64,000 nt of DNA, taken from NCBI RefSeq assembly GCF_000599885.1, contig NZ_JFGT01000005.1, positions 620,001 to 684,000 of the forward strand, written 5' to 3'. The translations under genes were made by a program, and so were the position numbers. This stretch comes from Pantoea sp. IMH (GTDB lineage: Bacteria > Pseudomonadota > Gammaproteobacteria > Enterobacterales > Enterobacteriaceae). The notes under the pieces are model-generated. The model did no database searches. It saw only the letters and a program-made list of their open reading frames with translations, and was not told the origin of the DNA. Below are positions 1 through 7,919 of this stretch, one piece after another. The stretch's first letter is position 1; each line of letters begins with the position of its first letter.

Positions 1-37
1 GGGTAATGTGTGGTGGCGATACCTCCTTTGGTGGGGC

Positions 38-1219
38 TCAGAAAATCCGGCTGTAGTTAACGCCGAAAAAGTACAGGGCTGGGGTGTCGTACCGGCCTTT
101 CAACAGAGGGGACGATACGGATGCTGTTTCGATATGCGCGTATTCAAAAGCCATGCCGAGGCTGCTGTCAGCATCAAGCTGATAACGCCCTCCCACTCCC
201 CAGCGCCAGGTATCGCCGGAGGGCATCGTCAGTGAGGTGTCACTCTGGTGACGGTAAAAGCTGCTGTCGAACGCCACACCGGTATTGAATGTCCAGTCGG
301 GATGAGGCGTGAACTGGGTACCCAAGGCGAGATGCCAGGTATCGCGCAGCCGGTTGTTCCCGCCAACGCGGTTACCGGCGACGGAGATCTTGCTGTTGCT
401 GTAATCGCTCCAGTCCTGCCAGCCCAGATCGCCCATCACTGCCCAGCGTGGGGTCAGCTGGTGAAACAGGCTGAACATCAGCTGCTGCGGGGTATTTACG
501 CTGGCGGCAATCGGCAGGGTGTAAGAAGGGGAGTCGTTGAGTTGTTCAAGCTGGAAGGTCGTACTGACGTCAAAATCATAATTCGTGCGGCTGCTATAGG
601 TCAGTCCGGCGCGGGTTTGCGGAGAAAACTGCCAGAGCGCGCCGACTTTGGCGTTGACTGCCCAGTCGCGATCGGAAAGCGTATCTCCCCGGGCGCGTTT
701 TATTTTTACTATGCCGTAGTTAATGCCGAGGCCCGCCCCAAGCGACAGCGCATCGTTATATTGCCAGGCGATGGCTGGCATTAAGGTGGCGCCGAGTAAG
801 GTACTTTCTTTAATAAGATTATCGCCAGCCCAGTTGCCAAATTGCAGGCCGAGGCCGTAATTGCCAAAAAAGCCAATGCCCGCGGTGAGATCCGCAGTGA
901 GCGGCTGTGAATAAAATGCGCTGCCGCCGGGAAACCAGCCGATAACGTTGCCTGGACTGTCGCCGCTGAGGCGGGCATCATCGTCCAGCTGATAAGGCGC
1001 GTCGCCATATAAGCCCTGCGCGCCCAGCGTCAGCATCCGTTCAGGCAACAGCGTCATTCCTGCGGGATTGGTAAACAGCGTGGACGCGTCCTGCGCCCGC
1101 GCGGCCTGTCCCGCACCTGCGAGCCCGATATCGTCCGTACCAATCTCATACAGATAAAGCCCGCTGGCCTGGGCGGCTGGCAGGTTTAACAGGCTGATAA
1201 GAAATAGCTTTTTTCGCAT
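38..1219 (-). CDS. OmpP1/FadL-family outer membrane porin
   Basis: Predicted outer-membrane beta-barrel of the OmpP1/FadL/TodX family, which lets hydrophobic compounds such as long-chain fatty acids cross the outer membrane. The 393-aa product has a signal peptide at residues 1-19 (basic MRKK, hydrophobic core, cut near QASG), the family's N-terminal NPAGM signature at 51-55, and a terminal Phe typical of BAM-inserted barrels. It is shorter than E. coli FadL (about 446 aa), so it is probably a paralogue rather than fadL itself. A close paralogue survives as a C-terminal fragment inside the island at 6089-6397. The next sequence upstream is AT-rich and gene-free. Family assignment is firm; the substrate is unknown. 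Confidence 0.88.
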   Translation of the reverse strand: MRKKLFLISLLNLPAAQASGLYLYEIGTDDIGLAGAGQAARAQDASTLFTNPAGMTLLPERMLTLGAQGLYGDAPYQLDDDARLSGDSPGNVIGWFPGGSAFYSQPLTADLTAGIGFFGNYGLGLQFGNWAGDNLIKESTLLGATLMPAIAWQYNDALSLGAGLGINYGIVKIKRARGDTLSDRDWAVNAKVGALWQFSPQTRAGLTYSSRTNYDFDVSTTFQLEQLNDSPSYTLPIAASVNTPQQLMFSLFHQLTPRWAVMGDLGWQDWSDYSNSKISVAGNRVGGNNRLRDTWHLALGTQFTPHPDWTFNTGVAFDSSFYRHQSDTSLTMPSGDTWRWGVGGRYQLDADSSLGMAFEYAHIETASVSSPLLKGRYDTPALYFFGVNYSRIF

Positions 1220-1705
1220 AGCTTTCTCTCTTGGTATTATCCAGTGAGATAAAAGATCGGTAAAAATACGCTGCGATAAAGCGCTGCGACCACCTGCGGT
1301 GGGGCAGAAAAATATGTTGTTAAATATTATTTTAGGAATGTCTTTTTAATAACCTAAGTCAAATTTATCGCTTCCACAAGTTCTGTAAAAAAATATACTC
1401 TCTGATGTGCATTAATGTGACAGATAACTTTTTTCAGGAAATGGCGGGGCGGAAAAATAGTTTGATTAATTAAAAAATTATTTATCTGGCTGGTTTTAGT
1501 TCCGTTAATAAGTTTATTTATTATTAACCGGATTTATTTTTATTGCCGGGGGTTGGTGACTGTCATCAGGCAGTGGGTGAATGCGGTAAAGAGGTTATGC
1601 GAATAGCCGAAAAAGAGAAGGTCAAAAAAATAGTTATGACTGGATCGACATGTTACCGGGCACCTTATGACGCCCGGTTTTACTTTGAAGATTGACCGCT
1701 CGCCG
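1220..1705. other. AT-rich gene-free stretch upstream of the porin
   Basis: No convincing reading frame with a ribosome binding site is visible here. The stretch is AT-rich with many TTATT/TTAAT runs and must hold the promoter of the porin gene, which is read leftwards from 1219. I see no clear operator. Confidence 0.5.
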
Positions 1706-1894
1706 TCACGGCCAGCGTCTGATAACCAGCGACGTATTAATACCGCCAAAGGCAAAGTTATTGCTTTGTAAGAACTCACAGTCGATGCTTCGTGCTTCTC
1801 CCATGATGTGATCCAGCGCGCCGCAGCGGGTATCTGGCTGGCTCGGGTTCAGCGTGGGAGCAAACCAGCCCTCGCGCATCATCTGCAGGCTCAT
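1706..1894 (-). pseudogene. 3' remnant of a beta-ketoacyl-ACP synthase (KAS I/II) gene
   Basis: The 62-residue frame is the extreme C-terminus of a thiolase-fold ketosynthase. It shows the family's end motif SNNFAFGGINTSLV (compare SNSFGFGGTNATLV in FabB), including the conserved GG-N, preceded by the usual SLQMM...GWFAPTLN segment. About 85% of a normal 400-aa enzyme is missing and no other part lies nearby, so this is dead. The FAFGG-N variant is more like ketosynthases of aryl-polyene-type clusters than housekeeping FabB, but that is inference. The break falls next to a decayed tRNA-att copy at about 1901, which suggests an earlier integration or excision cut the gene. Confidence 0.8.
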
Positions 1895-1900
1895 TTACCC

Positions 1901-1930
1901 GATCTGAACCAGTGACCAGCGATTATAAGC
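1901..1930. other. Degenerate copy of the tRNA-Ile attachment site
   Basis: TGAACCAGTGACC (1905-1917) followed by AGCGATTAT (1918-1926) reproduces the attL/attR core of this island except for one deleted base. It lies about 250 bp outside the present attL and directly beside the truncated ketosynthase gene. I read it as a decayed attachment-site remnant of an older element at the same tRNA. Confidence 0.6.
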
Positions 1931-2109
1931 CGGCTCAATGTAAAGCCTGTTCTACTCCATCCCGATCGTACAATGCCGCACTCGCTGTGGATGTGATTTC
2001 AATATGATACTGAACCGCTGTGTCGCGCTTTTTTGTGCTTGAAGGAGAGGCTGGAATCGCGACGTGCAGAGACTAAAAATTATTGTGCGACACTGCGTGC
2101 AACAAACAA

Positions 2110-2135
2110 AAAAGCCACCCTCTGAAAGGTGGCTT
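2110..2135 (-). terminator. Ancestral terminator of the tRNA-Ile gene
   Basis: AAGCCACC (2112-2119) pairs with GGTGGCTT (2128-2135). On the minus strand the stem is followed by a run of T. It lies just beyond attL, where the terminator of the minus-strand tRNA-Ile gene would have been before the island entered. The island provides a replacement next to the tRNA at 31266-31302. Confidence 0.75.
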
Positions 2136-2158
2136 AATGTCCTGATTTAACAGGGAAA

Positions 2159-2208
2159 ATCTGGTGGCCCCTACTGGGCTTGAACCAGTGACCAAGCGAT
2201 TATGAGTC
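2159..2208. other. attL: duplicated 3' end of tRNA-Ile
   Basis: A 50-bp stretch, ending ...AAGCGATTATGAGTC, is identical to 31308-31357 except for one G/A difference. It covers the 3' half of tRNA-Ile(CAU) from the anticodon region through the CCA end. The copy here lacks the 5' half of the tRNA, so it is the duplicated attachment core created by integration. The integrase gene begins 186 bp inside it. Confidence 0.92.
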
Positions 2209-2333
2209 ATATGAATAGCTTGTTTCATTATTTTTCACCTTAAACCATAATTCTTCATTAATCCATTTATAACAGTAAGTTGAGTTACACTGGTCGTTTC
2301 ATGTTGTTCCGGGATCTTCCTTTCAGTATCATC

Positions 2334-2356
2334 CTTACGTCACCCACTACATCACC
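2334..2356 (+). repeat. Island-end direct repeat, left copy (candidate integrase arm site)
   Basis: A 23-bp sequence starting CTTACGTCACCCACTACATC is repeated exactly at 31229-31251, with a further partial copy (CTTACGTCACCCA) at 31208-31220. All copies are in the same orientation and lie 106-150 bp inside the att cores. The position fits arm-type binding sites for the integrase or its AlpA-type excision factor. Confidence 0.6.
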
Positions 2357-2393
2357 CAGAAAAGGGCGATAAAATTCTCGTAAGGACTTTCTT

Positions 2394-3692
2394 TTGGCAG
2401 ACAATTTAACGAACTCAATGGTACGCGGCCTTAAAGCTCGTGACTCGGCTTATCAGGTTTGGGACAAAAGCGGTGAGCGTGGAGCAGGGCGCTTGGGTGT
2501 TAAAGTTGAGCCATCCGGACAACGAGTTTTCTACTATCGCTACTACTGGGATGCAAAACGCCATTTCATTCAATTAGGCCGTTACCCTGAGATGCCGTTA
2601 GCTCAGGCCCGTCAGCTTGCGAAAGGATATGCCGGCACACTGAAGGAAGGGAAGAACCCAAAGGTCGAGAAGGCTGAACAGGAAATCGCGCTGGAAAAGC
2701 AAAAGCGCGCCGAACAGTTGAAAGGCAGTATCGAGCAGCTTATCCAGGGTTACACCAATAAAATGCGTGAGGATGGTAAACGAACCTGGCAGCAGGTGCT
2801 CTACCGTCTGGAGAAGGAAACGTATTCTTTTATCGCCAAAGAGACGAAGGCCAATCAAGTCACGCCACTGCATATCAAACAGATTCTGTCTGCCATTATT
2901 CAGCGCGGCGCGAGTGTTGAAGCTAACCGTGTCCGTTCTTATCTGATGGCAGCGTTCAACTATGGGCTCAAAGCGGACAACGATCCGGCCAACCACCAGC
3001 AGAACGTGATGTTTGGGCTTGAGATGAACCCGGTGAGCGTCATCCCTAAGCAGTCGGCTGCAGAGAAAGCGGGAACCAACTGGCTGAAGTTGGATGAATT
3101 ACAAGAGCTGATGGGTGGCTTTCCTAAAACACCTGGCGTAGGTAGCACGGTGGGCTTGCTACTTAATTTATGTATTTATGCTGGTGGTCAGCGCCCGCAT
3201 GAACTGGCTTCCAGCCGATGGGAGGCTGTGAACTGGGAAGAAAAAACGCTATTGATCGTGGCCGATGTATCAAAGAACAAGCGAGACCATCTGGTACCGT
3301 TAACAGATTCTGCCGTCGAAATATTGGAAAGGCTTAAGGCAGAAAATGTTAACGACAGTCCGTTTATCTTCCCGCAAAGGGTGGATGCCAGTAAGCATCT
3401 ACGGACCGATAGTTTTGCTCAGGCTATCATCTATTATCGCGAGCATTTTCCAGACCACCCGGTGTTTGTTGCGCGGGATATACGGCGAACCTGTAAAACG
3501 CTAATGGGCGAAATCGGTGTCGCGAAGGAACTTCGTGACCGCATTCAAAACCATGCATTGCAGGATGTCAGCTCTAAGCACTATGACCGTTATGACTATC
3601 TTAGTGAGAAGCGTAAGGCGCTGGAGTTATGGGAAAGACGAGTTAATAAGGTTGAGCATGCACACAGTAATGTGGTGAATCTTTTCGGTTGA
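2394..3692 (+). CDS. P4-type tyrosine integrase of the island
   Basis: Site-specific tyrosine recombinase that would integrate the element into the tRNA-Ile(CAU) gene. The 432-aa product has the DUF4102 N-terminal domain of P4/CP4 integrases (residues about 1-90, with FYYRYYWDAKRHFIQLGRYP-type strands), a central SAM-like core-binding domain, and a C-terminal catalytic domain with GGQRPHEL (first Arg), ARDIRRT (second Arg), QNHAL (His) and a tyrosine in KHYDRYDY. The start is TTG at 2394, preceded by AAGGA; no better start lies nearby. It reads inward from attL. The intact tRNA is at the far end, which is less common than an integrase lying next to the tRNA. Confidence 0.92.
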   Translation: MADNLTNSMVRGLKARDSAYQVWDKSGERGAGRLGVKVEPSGQRVFYYRYYWDAKRHFIQLGRYPEMPLAQARQLAKGYAGTLKEGKNPKVEKAEQEIALEKQKRAEQLKGSIEQLIQGYTNKMREDGKRTWQQVLYRLEKETYSFIAKETKANQVTPLHIKQILSAIIQRGASVEANRVRSYLMAAFNYGLKADNDPANHQQNVMFGLEMNPVSVIPKQSAAEKAGTNWLKLDELQELMGGFPKTPGVGSTVGLLLNLCIYAGGQRPHELASSRWEAVNWEEKTLLIVADVSKNKRDHLVPLTDSAVEILERLKAENVNDSPFIFPQRVDASKHLRTDSFAQAIIYYREHFPDHPVFVARDIRRTCKTLMGEIGVAKELRDRIQNHALQDVSSKHYDRYDYLSEKRKALELWERRVNKVEHAHSNVVNLFG

Positions 3693-3759
3693 ATAAAAGC
3701 TTGCTTTCAAAGGGATGAAAATGAACATGACATAAACTTAGCCTTTATCGGTTAGATAG

Positions 3760-4113
3760 CTAGCCGCTGAGATGATAAAGATGGTACACGCGCTTTTGAT
3801 TAACATGCAGGCCTTCGCGACGCAGTAACTGTCATAAGCACCGGTAACCGAAACGCCTGCACTCCAGTGCCAGCTCAGTGATGCGTCCGAACAGATGCGC
3901 ATACTGCGCCTCATACCGGCAGGTCGACAGAGACAAACCTGCCAGCTTGTAGTCGCGACGTTGCGACAGACTCGTCGCTTCACACATCAACACAACGGCT
4001 TCCCGCTTGTGGTCTGTCATCAGTACTTTCGGCCCGGGGCTATACCTGTAATGCCTCTTTATCCAGAATGGCTTCAACGAGCAGTTTTTTGAGGCGGACG
4101 TTCTCTTCTTCAA
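3760..4113 (-). pseudogene. IS3-family orfB fragment with nonsense mutation
   Basis: The frame encodes the N-terminal HTH_21-type part of an IS407-like OrfB, ending RRFGYRCL, then TGA, then QLLRREGLHVNQKRVYHLYH before a final TAG. The TGA replaces the Trp codon usual in RIWQLLRREG of this family. The entire DDE catalytic domain is missing. Confidence 0.75.
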
Positions 4114-4291
4114 GTGACTTGAGCCGCTTTTCTGCGGGCACTTTCATGCCGCCAAACCTCTTGCGCCAGGTATAGAAGGTGGCATCGGAGATGGCATGCC
4201 TGCGGCAGATCTCTCGGGCGGAAATCCCGGCTACGGCTTCGCGAAGAATACTGATGATCTGTTTGTCAGAAAAACGCATCTTCATAGACAT
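4040..4291 (-). CDS. IS3-family transposase OrfA (relic)
   Basis: An 83-aa OrfA with the helix-turn-helix typical of IS3-family OrfA (AREICRRHAISDATFYTWRKRFGG, given here in part as SDATFYTWRKRFGG) and a leucine-zipper-like C-terminus (LKSLEEENVRLKKLL). It would bind the IS ends and feed a frameshifted OrfAB transposase. Because the following orfB is broken, the protein cannot support transposition of this copy. Confidence 0.8.
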   Translation of the reverse strand: MSMKMRFSDKQIISILREAVAGISAREICRRHAISDATFYTWRKRFGGMKVPAEKRLKSLEEENVRLKKLLVEAILDKEALQV

Positions 4292-4390
4292 GTCCTCACG
4301 TTACTGGTAATGACCCTGACCCAAAATCCTGTTCCATTCAGAAACAGAATTCCGGCATGATAAACACTCCCCTGAACGGAGGATGTGCCG

Positions 4391-4657
4391 ATGAAAAAGT
4401 CACGATTCACCGAAGAGCAGATTGTTTTTGCCCTGAAGCAGGCTGAACTGGGTACGTCAGTGCCGGACGTCTGCCGCAAGCTGGGCATTTCGGATGCCAC
4501 TTTCTATACGTGGAGTAAAAAATACGGCGGCATTTCTCCTTCGGAGCTGAAGCATATGCGGCAACTGGAAAAGGAAAATCTGCGGCTGAAGAGGCTGGTT
4601 GCTGACCTCAGCCTCGATAAGGCCATGTTGCAGGACGTGCTGGCAAAAAAGAGCTGA
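4391..4657 (+). CDS. IS3-family transposase OrfA
   Basis: An 88-aa DNA-binding subunit with a helix-turn-helix (VPDVCRKLGISDATFYTW) and a leucine zipper (MRQLEKENLRLKRLV). The ATG at 4391 is used because it starts the conserved MKKSRFTEEQIV; the in-frame ATG at 4385 lies 2 codons upstream. Its 3' end carries the A6G run where a -1 shift would enter orfB to make OrfAB. Confidence 0.88.
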   Translation: MKKSRFTEEQIVFALKQAELGTSVPDVCRKLGISDATFYTWSKKYGGISPSELKHMRQLEKENLRLKRLVADLSLDKAMLQDVLAKKS

Positions 4658-5499
4658 CGCTGGCACGCCTGCGCGAATGGGTCAGGGATTTACAGGCCCG
4701 GTACGGTGCCAGCGAAAGACAAATCTGTTTTGCGCTGCGGGTCAGCCGCAGCTCGTTCAGGTATCGTTCTGTTGCTGCCGATGACAGTGCGCTGCGTCTG
4801 CGCATCCGCGAGATCACCGAAACCCGGGCGCATTACGATTACCGCCGCGTACACGTGATGCTCAGACGGGAAGGCTGGCGCGATAACCACAAAAGGATTT
4901 ACCGGCTTTACAGCGAGCAGGGGCTGTCGCTGCGCCTCAAACGGCCACGGCGTAATAAATCCGCACAGCGCCGGCAGCCCCAGCCGCAGGGTCTGTATCC
5001 GAATCATGTATGGGGCATGGATTTTGTCTCGGACGCGCTGTTTGACGGGCTACGACTGCGCCTGCTGACGGTTATCGACCTGTACACCCGCGAATGCCTG
5101 GGGATCTGCGTGGGGCAGAATTTGCGTTCAACAGAAGTGGCAGAAATGCTGAACAGCATAGCGCTCAGACGTCCTTTACCTCAGTTGCTGAAAACCGGTA
5201 ATGGTTCTGAATTTGCAGGGAAAATGCTGGACAGATGGGTGTACGAAAGAGGCATCAGAATCGACTTCTCACGCCCGGGAACACCGACGGACAATGCGAC
5301 GGTGGAGTCCTTCAATGGCAGGTTACGGCAGGAATGTCTGAACGAGAACTGGTTTATGTCTCTGGAGGATGCACGGTGCAAAATCGGGGCCTGGCGCATA
5401 CACTATAACCAGAGGCGTCCCCATTCTGCGCTGGGCTGGATGACCCCGTCAGAATTTGCTGAGAAGTCTGCCGGTTGCCAGAATACACAACCAACATGA
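4651..5499 (+). CDS. IS3-family transposase OrfB, probable catalytic mutant
   Basis: Frame entered by a -1 ribosomal shift from orfA. It contains an HTH_21 segment (ETRAHYDYRRVHVMLRREGW) and an rve integrase domain. The first catalytic Asp lies in WGMDFVSD and the Glu in DNATVESFNG. The second Asp, normally in a TDNGSEF-like motif, is Gly here (TGNGSEF; codon GGT at 5196-5198). This single change should abolish catalysis unless it is a sequencing error. The C-terminus (YNQRRPHSALGWMTP) is complete. Confidence 0.85.
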   Translation, partial: ELTLARLREWVRDLQARYGASERQICFALRVSRSSFRYRSVAADDSALRLRIREITETRAHYDYRRVHVMLRREGWRDNHKRIYRLYSEQGLSLRLKRPRRNKSAQRRQPQPQGLYPNHVWGMDFVSDALFDGLRLRLLTVIDLYTRECLGICVGQNLRSTEVAEMLNSIALRRPLPQLLKTGNGSEFAGKMLDRWVYERGIRIDFSRPGTPTDNATVESFNGRLRQECLNENWFMSLEDARCKIGAWRIHYNQRRPHSALGWMTPSEFAEKSAGCQNTQPT

Positions 5500-5584
5500 A
5501 GCCGGTTATTCCTGATTATGAATGGATCATATTCGGGGTCAGGGTCACCATCCGACATTACTAACTGAGCGTTGTATCTAATTC

Positions 5585-5698
5585 TGGGGGCAGGTCAATC
5601 TTTCAAGTGAAGGCGCTCACATTGGCAGCTTTGACCCGGCTACAGGTAGGCAGCTTAAAGGCCCTGAAAAGGCTAGGAACATCAAAAAATATTTATAA
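5585..5698 (+). pseudogene. C-terminal stub of an E3-type rRNase bacteriocin/CDI toxin
   Basis: The frame reads HIGSFDPATGRQLKGP then ...RNIKKYL and stops at TAA 5696-5698. This matches the last residues of colicin E3/cloacin-type 16S rRNase domains, which end with a similar FDP-TG-Q-KGP...RNIKKYL. Everything upstream, including the catalytic residues, was lost at the junction beside the IS. An immunity gene of the matching family follows 10 bp later, which supports the assignment. Confidence 0.72.
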
Positions 5699-5708
5699 GG
5701 AGTTTATC

Positions 5709-5963
5709 GTGGGTTTAAAACTTGAGCTATATTGGTGTGAGAAAAATGGCAATGACATTATTGGAAAAGAAACATCTAAAGATTTAGGTGGCAATTTTGA
5801 CCTTGTTAAGGCGCTAGGGTTTGTCCCTAATGAAGTTATCAATAATGGGGATTTTGATGTTTTAAATAATTGGATTGAAAAAGTTCAACCATACTTTAAA
5901 TCCCCTATCATGCTAAAAGAGCATGACTATTTAATTGCGTTCACATACCGCAATGTATGGTAA
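5709..5963 (+). CDS. Colicin E3/cloacin-type immunity protein (orphan)
   Basis: A small acidic protein expected to bind and block an E3-type 16S rRNase toxin domain. The 84-aa product follows the family along its length: MGLKLELYW start, SKDLGGNFD, LGF..NEVINNGDFDV, WIEKVQPYFK, and a closing ...AFTYRNVW. Its length equals ImmE3 (84-85 aa). The start is GTG at 5709 with AAGGAG eight bases upstream. Its cognate toxin survives only as a stub just upstream, so this is an orphan immunity gene that may still protect against related toxins from neighbours. Confidence 0.85.
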   Translation: MGLKLELYWCEKNGNDIIGKETSKDLGGNFDLVKALGFVPNEVINNGDFDVLNNWIEKVQPYFKSPIMLKEHDYLIAFTYRNVW

Positions 5964-6088
5964 CGTTGCTTAAAGTAAGATAGTCTTTTACATCATAAGC
6001 CGCACTTAGTGCGTCTTTTACCCCTCTGCCAAACACATTGCTATTACTTATCATTAATAACCATTCTTTCCGTCTTTTCCCATCGAAT

Positions 6089-6397
6089 TTGGATACTTGG
6101 CATGCAGCCCTTGGACTGCAGTTCCGTCCGGATGAAGACTGGCGGCTGAATACCGGCTTTGCTTATGACAGCAGTTTCTACCGTTCTCAGAACGATACCA
6201 GTCTCACCATGCCATCCGGCGAGGCATGGCGATTCGGCATTGGCGCGCAGTATCAGATTACGCCCCGGAGTAATGTTGGACTGGCCATGGAATACCTCAC
6301 CATGTGCTCCTCACGCGTGGCAAGCGAACCTTTTAAAGGCAGCTATGACGATCCATCTATTTACTTCGTCAGCGCCAGCTACAGCTGGCAGTTCTGA
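6089..6397 (+). pseudogene. C-terminal fragment of a second FadL-type porin
   Basis: About 103 residues (LDTWHAALGLQFRPDEDW...YSWQF) align with the last quarter of the porin at 38-1219, sharing DSSFYR, DTSLTMPSG and the terminal aromatic barrel strand. No signal peptide, start or earlier barrel strands are present. It is a gene fragment carried by the island, not a duplicate produced by the present integration, since the two sequences differ at many residues. Confidence 0.85.
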
Positions 6398-6432
6398 CGC
6401 GGCCGGGTATACGGCAGAAATCGGAGCATACA

Positions 6433-6682
6433 ATGAAAAAAACATTTTCTGATGCTGTTGATCGCCTTGCTGTCCGGGTCCGCTCTGGGTGAATCCGGCT
6501 CCGTCAGGAACAACAGGGAGAAGCTTGATGACGATCCGACAAAGGTCACAACCAAACTAGGCATTGCCTGGTCTGACACTTACAGTCTTGACGACAGTAA
6601 CCTGTCTTTTTCAGGCTCGGTTGCGCTCGACGCAGCCCGCAAGCTCAACCCCCTGCAGTTTATGAAAGTGCCTGGTTCATGA
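6433..6682 (+). pseudogene. Frameshifted, truncated exported protein of unknown function
   Basis: An ATG at 6433 is followed by seven A's. In the given frame it soon ends, but removing one A gives MKKHFLMLLIALLSGSALGES, a good signal peptide running into the frame 6452-6682 (KTKLGIAWSDTYSLDDSNL-type segment, SGSVALDAARKLN). After that the sequence ends abruptly in LQFMKVPGS. I do not recognise the family. It follows the porin fragment by 35 bp and was probably in its operon. Confidence 0.5.
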
Positions 6683-6795
6683 GGCACGGAACCGTCTAGG
6701 AAATCCGGGTCTATCCAGTGCAAATGCATTGGCGACTCGCGGTCGGGCGCGGCGCCTGTTACTCTAACACCGCATAGCTTAAACAGGGAGGTCTG

Positions 6796-7707
6796 ATGTA
6801 TATCGCACATATCCGAGCCATGATCGGAGCAACGCTTTTACTGATGTCACTCTGCATCTCGGCTTCCGCAGCTCAGTCACCGTCTATAGCTTCAGACTAT
6901 TCAAACTCGCAGCGTATCTCTGTACAGACGCAAGGCTCAGGACCGGATGTAATATTGATTCCGGGGCTGGCCTCGTCTCGCGAAGTCTGGGCCGATTTAG
7001 CAGCAGATTTACGTAAGCGCCACCGCATTCATCTGGTAGAACTGGCGGGCTTTGCCAGCACACCTGCCATTTCCAACCCAGAGGGAAAGGTCATCGTTCC
7101 GGCAGTTGACGCCATCGCTGAATACATCCGCACCCAGCACATCAACGCACCTGCGATTATTGGCCATTCTCTCGGAGGGGAAATTGCCCTGATGCTGGGT
7201 GCCCGTCATCCCGACCAGGTTGGTCGCCTAATGATCGCCGATGCTTTGCCGTTCTATACGTTGACGATTGACCCTGTAGCGACCAGCGAAACGGCTGTCC
7301 GGCAAGCCACTGCTATGCGGGACTGGTTGCTGGCGCAGTCGCCAGAGCAAAGGGTAGCATCTCAGAAGACCTCCATAGCCCGCTTAACCAAAACCGAGGC
7401 GGTGAGGCCTGTTCTGGTAGCTGCGGGGATTAATTCCGATCGTAAAACCGTTGCCGATGCCGTGTATGAATTGATGATTACCGATTTGCGTCCCGAGCTT
7501 GGTCGCATTAAAGCACCGATTGAGATCGTCTACGCTTATGACGCCCTGTTCGGAGTGCCTGCCGACGGCGTGGATGCGATGTACCGTCAAGCCTATGCCT
7601 CTGCACCAGATATCCATTTCACGCGGATTGATGACAGTTTTCACTTCGTCATGTTCGATCAGCCAGAACGGTTCTCCAGCACGGTTGAGTCATTCTTAAA
7701 TAAGTAA
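6796..7707 (+). CDS. Exported alpha/beta-hydrolase
   Basis: A 303-aa secreted hydrolase or esterase. Residues 1-26 form a signal peptide (hydrophobic GATLLLMSLCISASAA). The alpha/beta-hydrolase fold follows, with the oxyanion region LIPGLASS at 54-61, the nucleophile elbow GHSLGG with Ser125, an acid near Asp249 (YAYDALFG) and the catalytic His283 (DSFHFVMFD). A strong ribosome site (GGGAGG) precedes ATG 6796. It is followed by a TetR gene in the same direction but separated by 212 bp that hold an operator. The substrate is unknown; an ester or lactone is likely from the fold. Confidence 0.85.
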   Translation: MYIAHIRAMIGATLLLMSLCISASAAQSPSIASDYSNSQRISVQTQGSGPDVILIPGLASSREVWADLAADLRKRHRIHLVELAGFASTPAISNPEGKVIVPAVDAIAEYIRTQHINAPAIIGHSLGGEIALMLGARHPDQVGRLMIADALPFYTLTIDPVATSETAVRQATAMRDWLLAQSPEQRVASQKTSIARLTKTEAVRPVLVAAGINSDRKTVADAVYELMITDLRPELGRIKAPIEIVYAYDALFGVPADGVDAMYRQAYASAPDIHFTRIDDSFHFVMFDQPERFSSTVESFLNK

Positions 7708-7865
7708 AAGCTCCATGGGATATTGGCATCTTCACTCTCCATTAGGTCAGGAAATGTGATTATGGATGTCCCATGTGAGCGAGAAGCGAATGTACCATCG
7801 CCGTACATAAAGCAACATTAGGCAAACCTGGTGAGATTAAAAGCCAAAGATTTACAAGTGCTTTC

Positions 7866-7891
7866 AATTGTAGATTGAATGATCTACAATT
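7866..7891. promoter_or_regulatory. Perfect 10-bp dyad, probable TetR operator
   Basis: AATTGTAGAT (7866-7875) and ATCTACAATT (7882-7891) are exact inverted repeats with a 6-bp spacer, 28 bp upstream of the TetR start codon. Position and symmetry fit an autoregulatory TetR-family operator. Confidence 0.75.
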
Positions 7892-7919
7892 AATCACCAG
7901 CTCAGGAGAATGAAATGAA

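Larger units (their letters stand above)
3760..4310 (-). mobile_element. Truncated IS3-family (IS407-like) element
   Basis: Holds a whole orfA (4040-4291) and the first third of orfB read leftwards. orfB carries an in-frame TGA at about 3832-3834 and stops for good at TAG 3760-3762. No left inverted repeat is present and the right end abuts the inverted repeat of the next IS at 4311. It is an inactive relic. Confidence 0.8.
4311..5547 (+). mobile_element. Full-length IS3-family insertion sequence
   Basis: The 1237-bp element is bounded by inverted repeats beginning TGACCCTGACCC at 4311 and ending GGGTCAGGGTCA at 5547, with the TG...CA termini usual for IS3-family elements. It carries overlapping orfA and orfB joined by an A6G slippery run at 4645-4651. 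No 3-4 bp target duplication is evident (flanks TAA and CCA), so a flank has probably been rearranged. The family resembles the IS1222/ISEhe3 type; I cannot name the exact IS. Confidence 0.85.

Noticed and set aside
2159-2208. Second tRNA-Ile gene at the left island end
   Set aside because: Only the 3' half from the anticodon region is present; it is the attL duplication.
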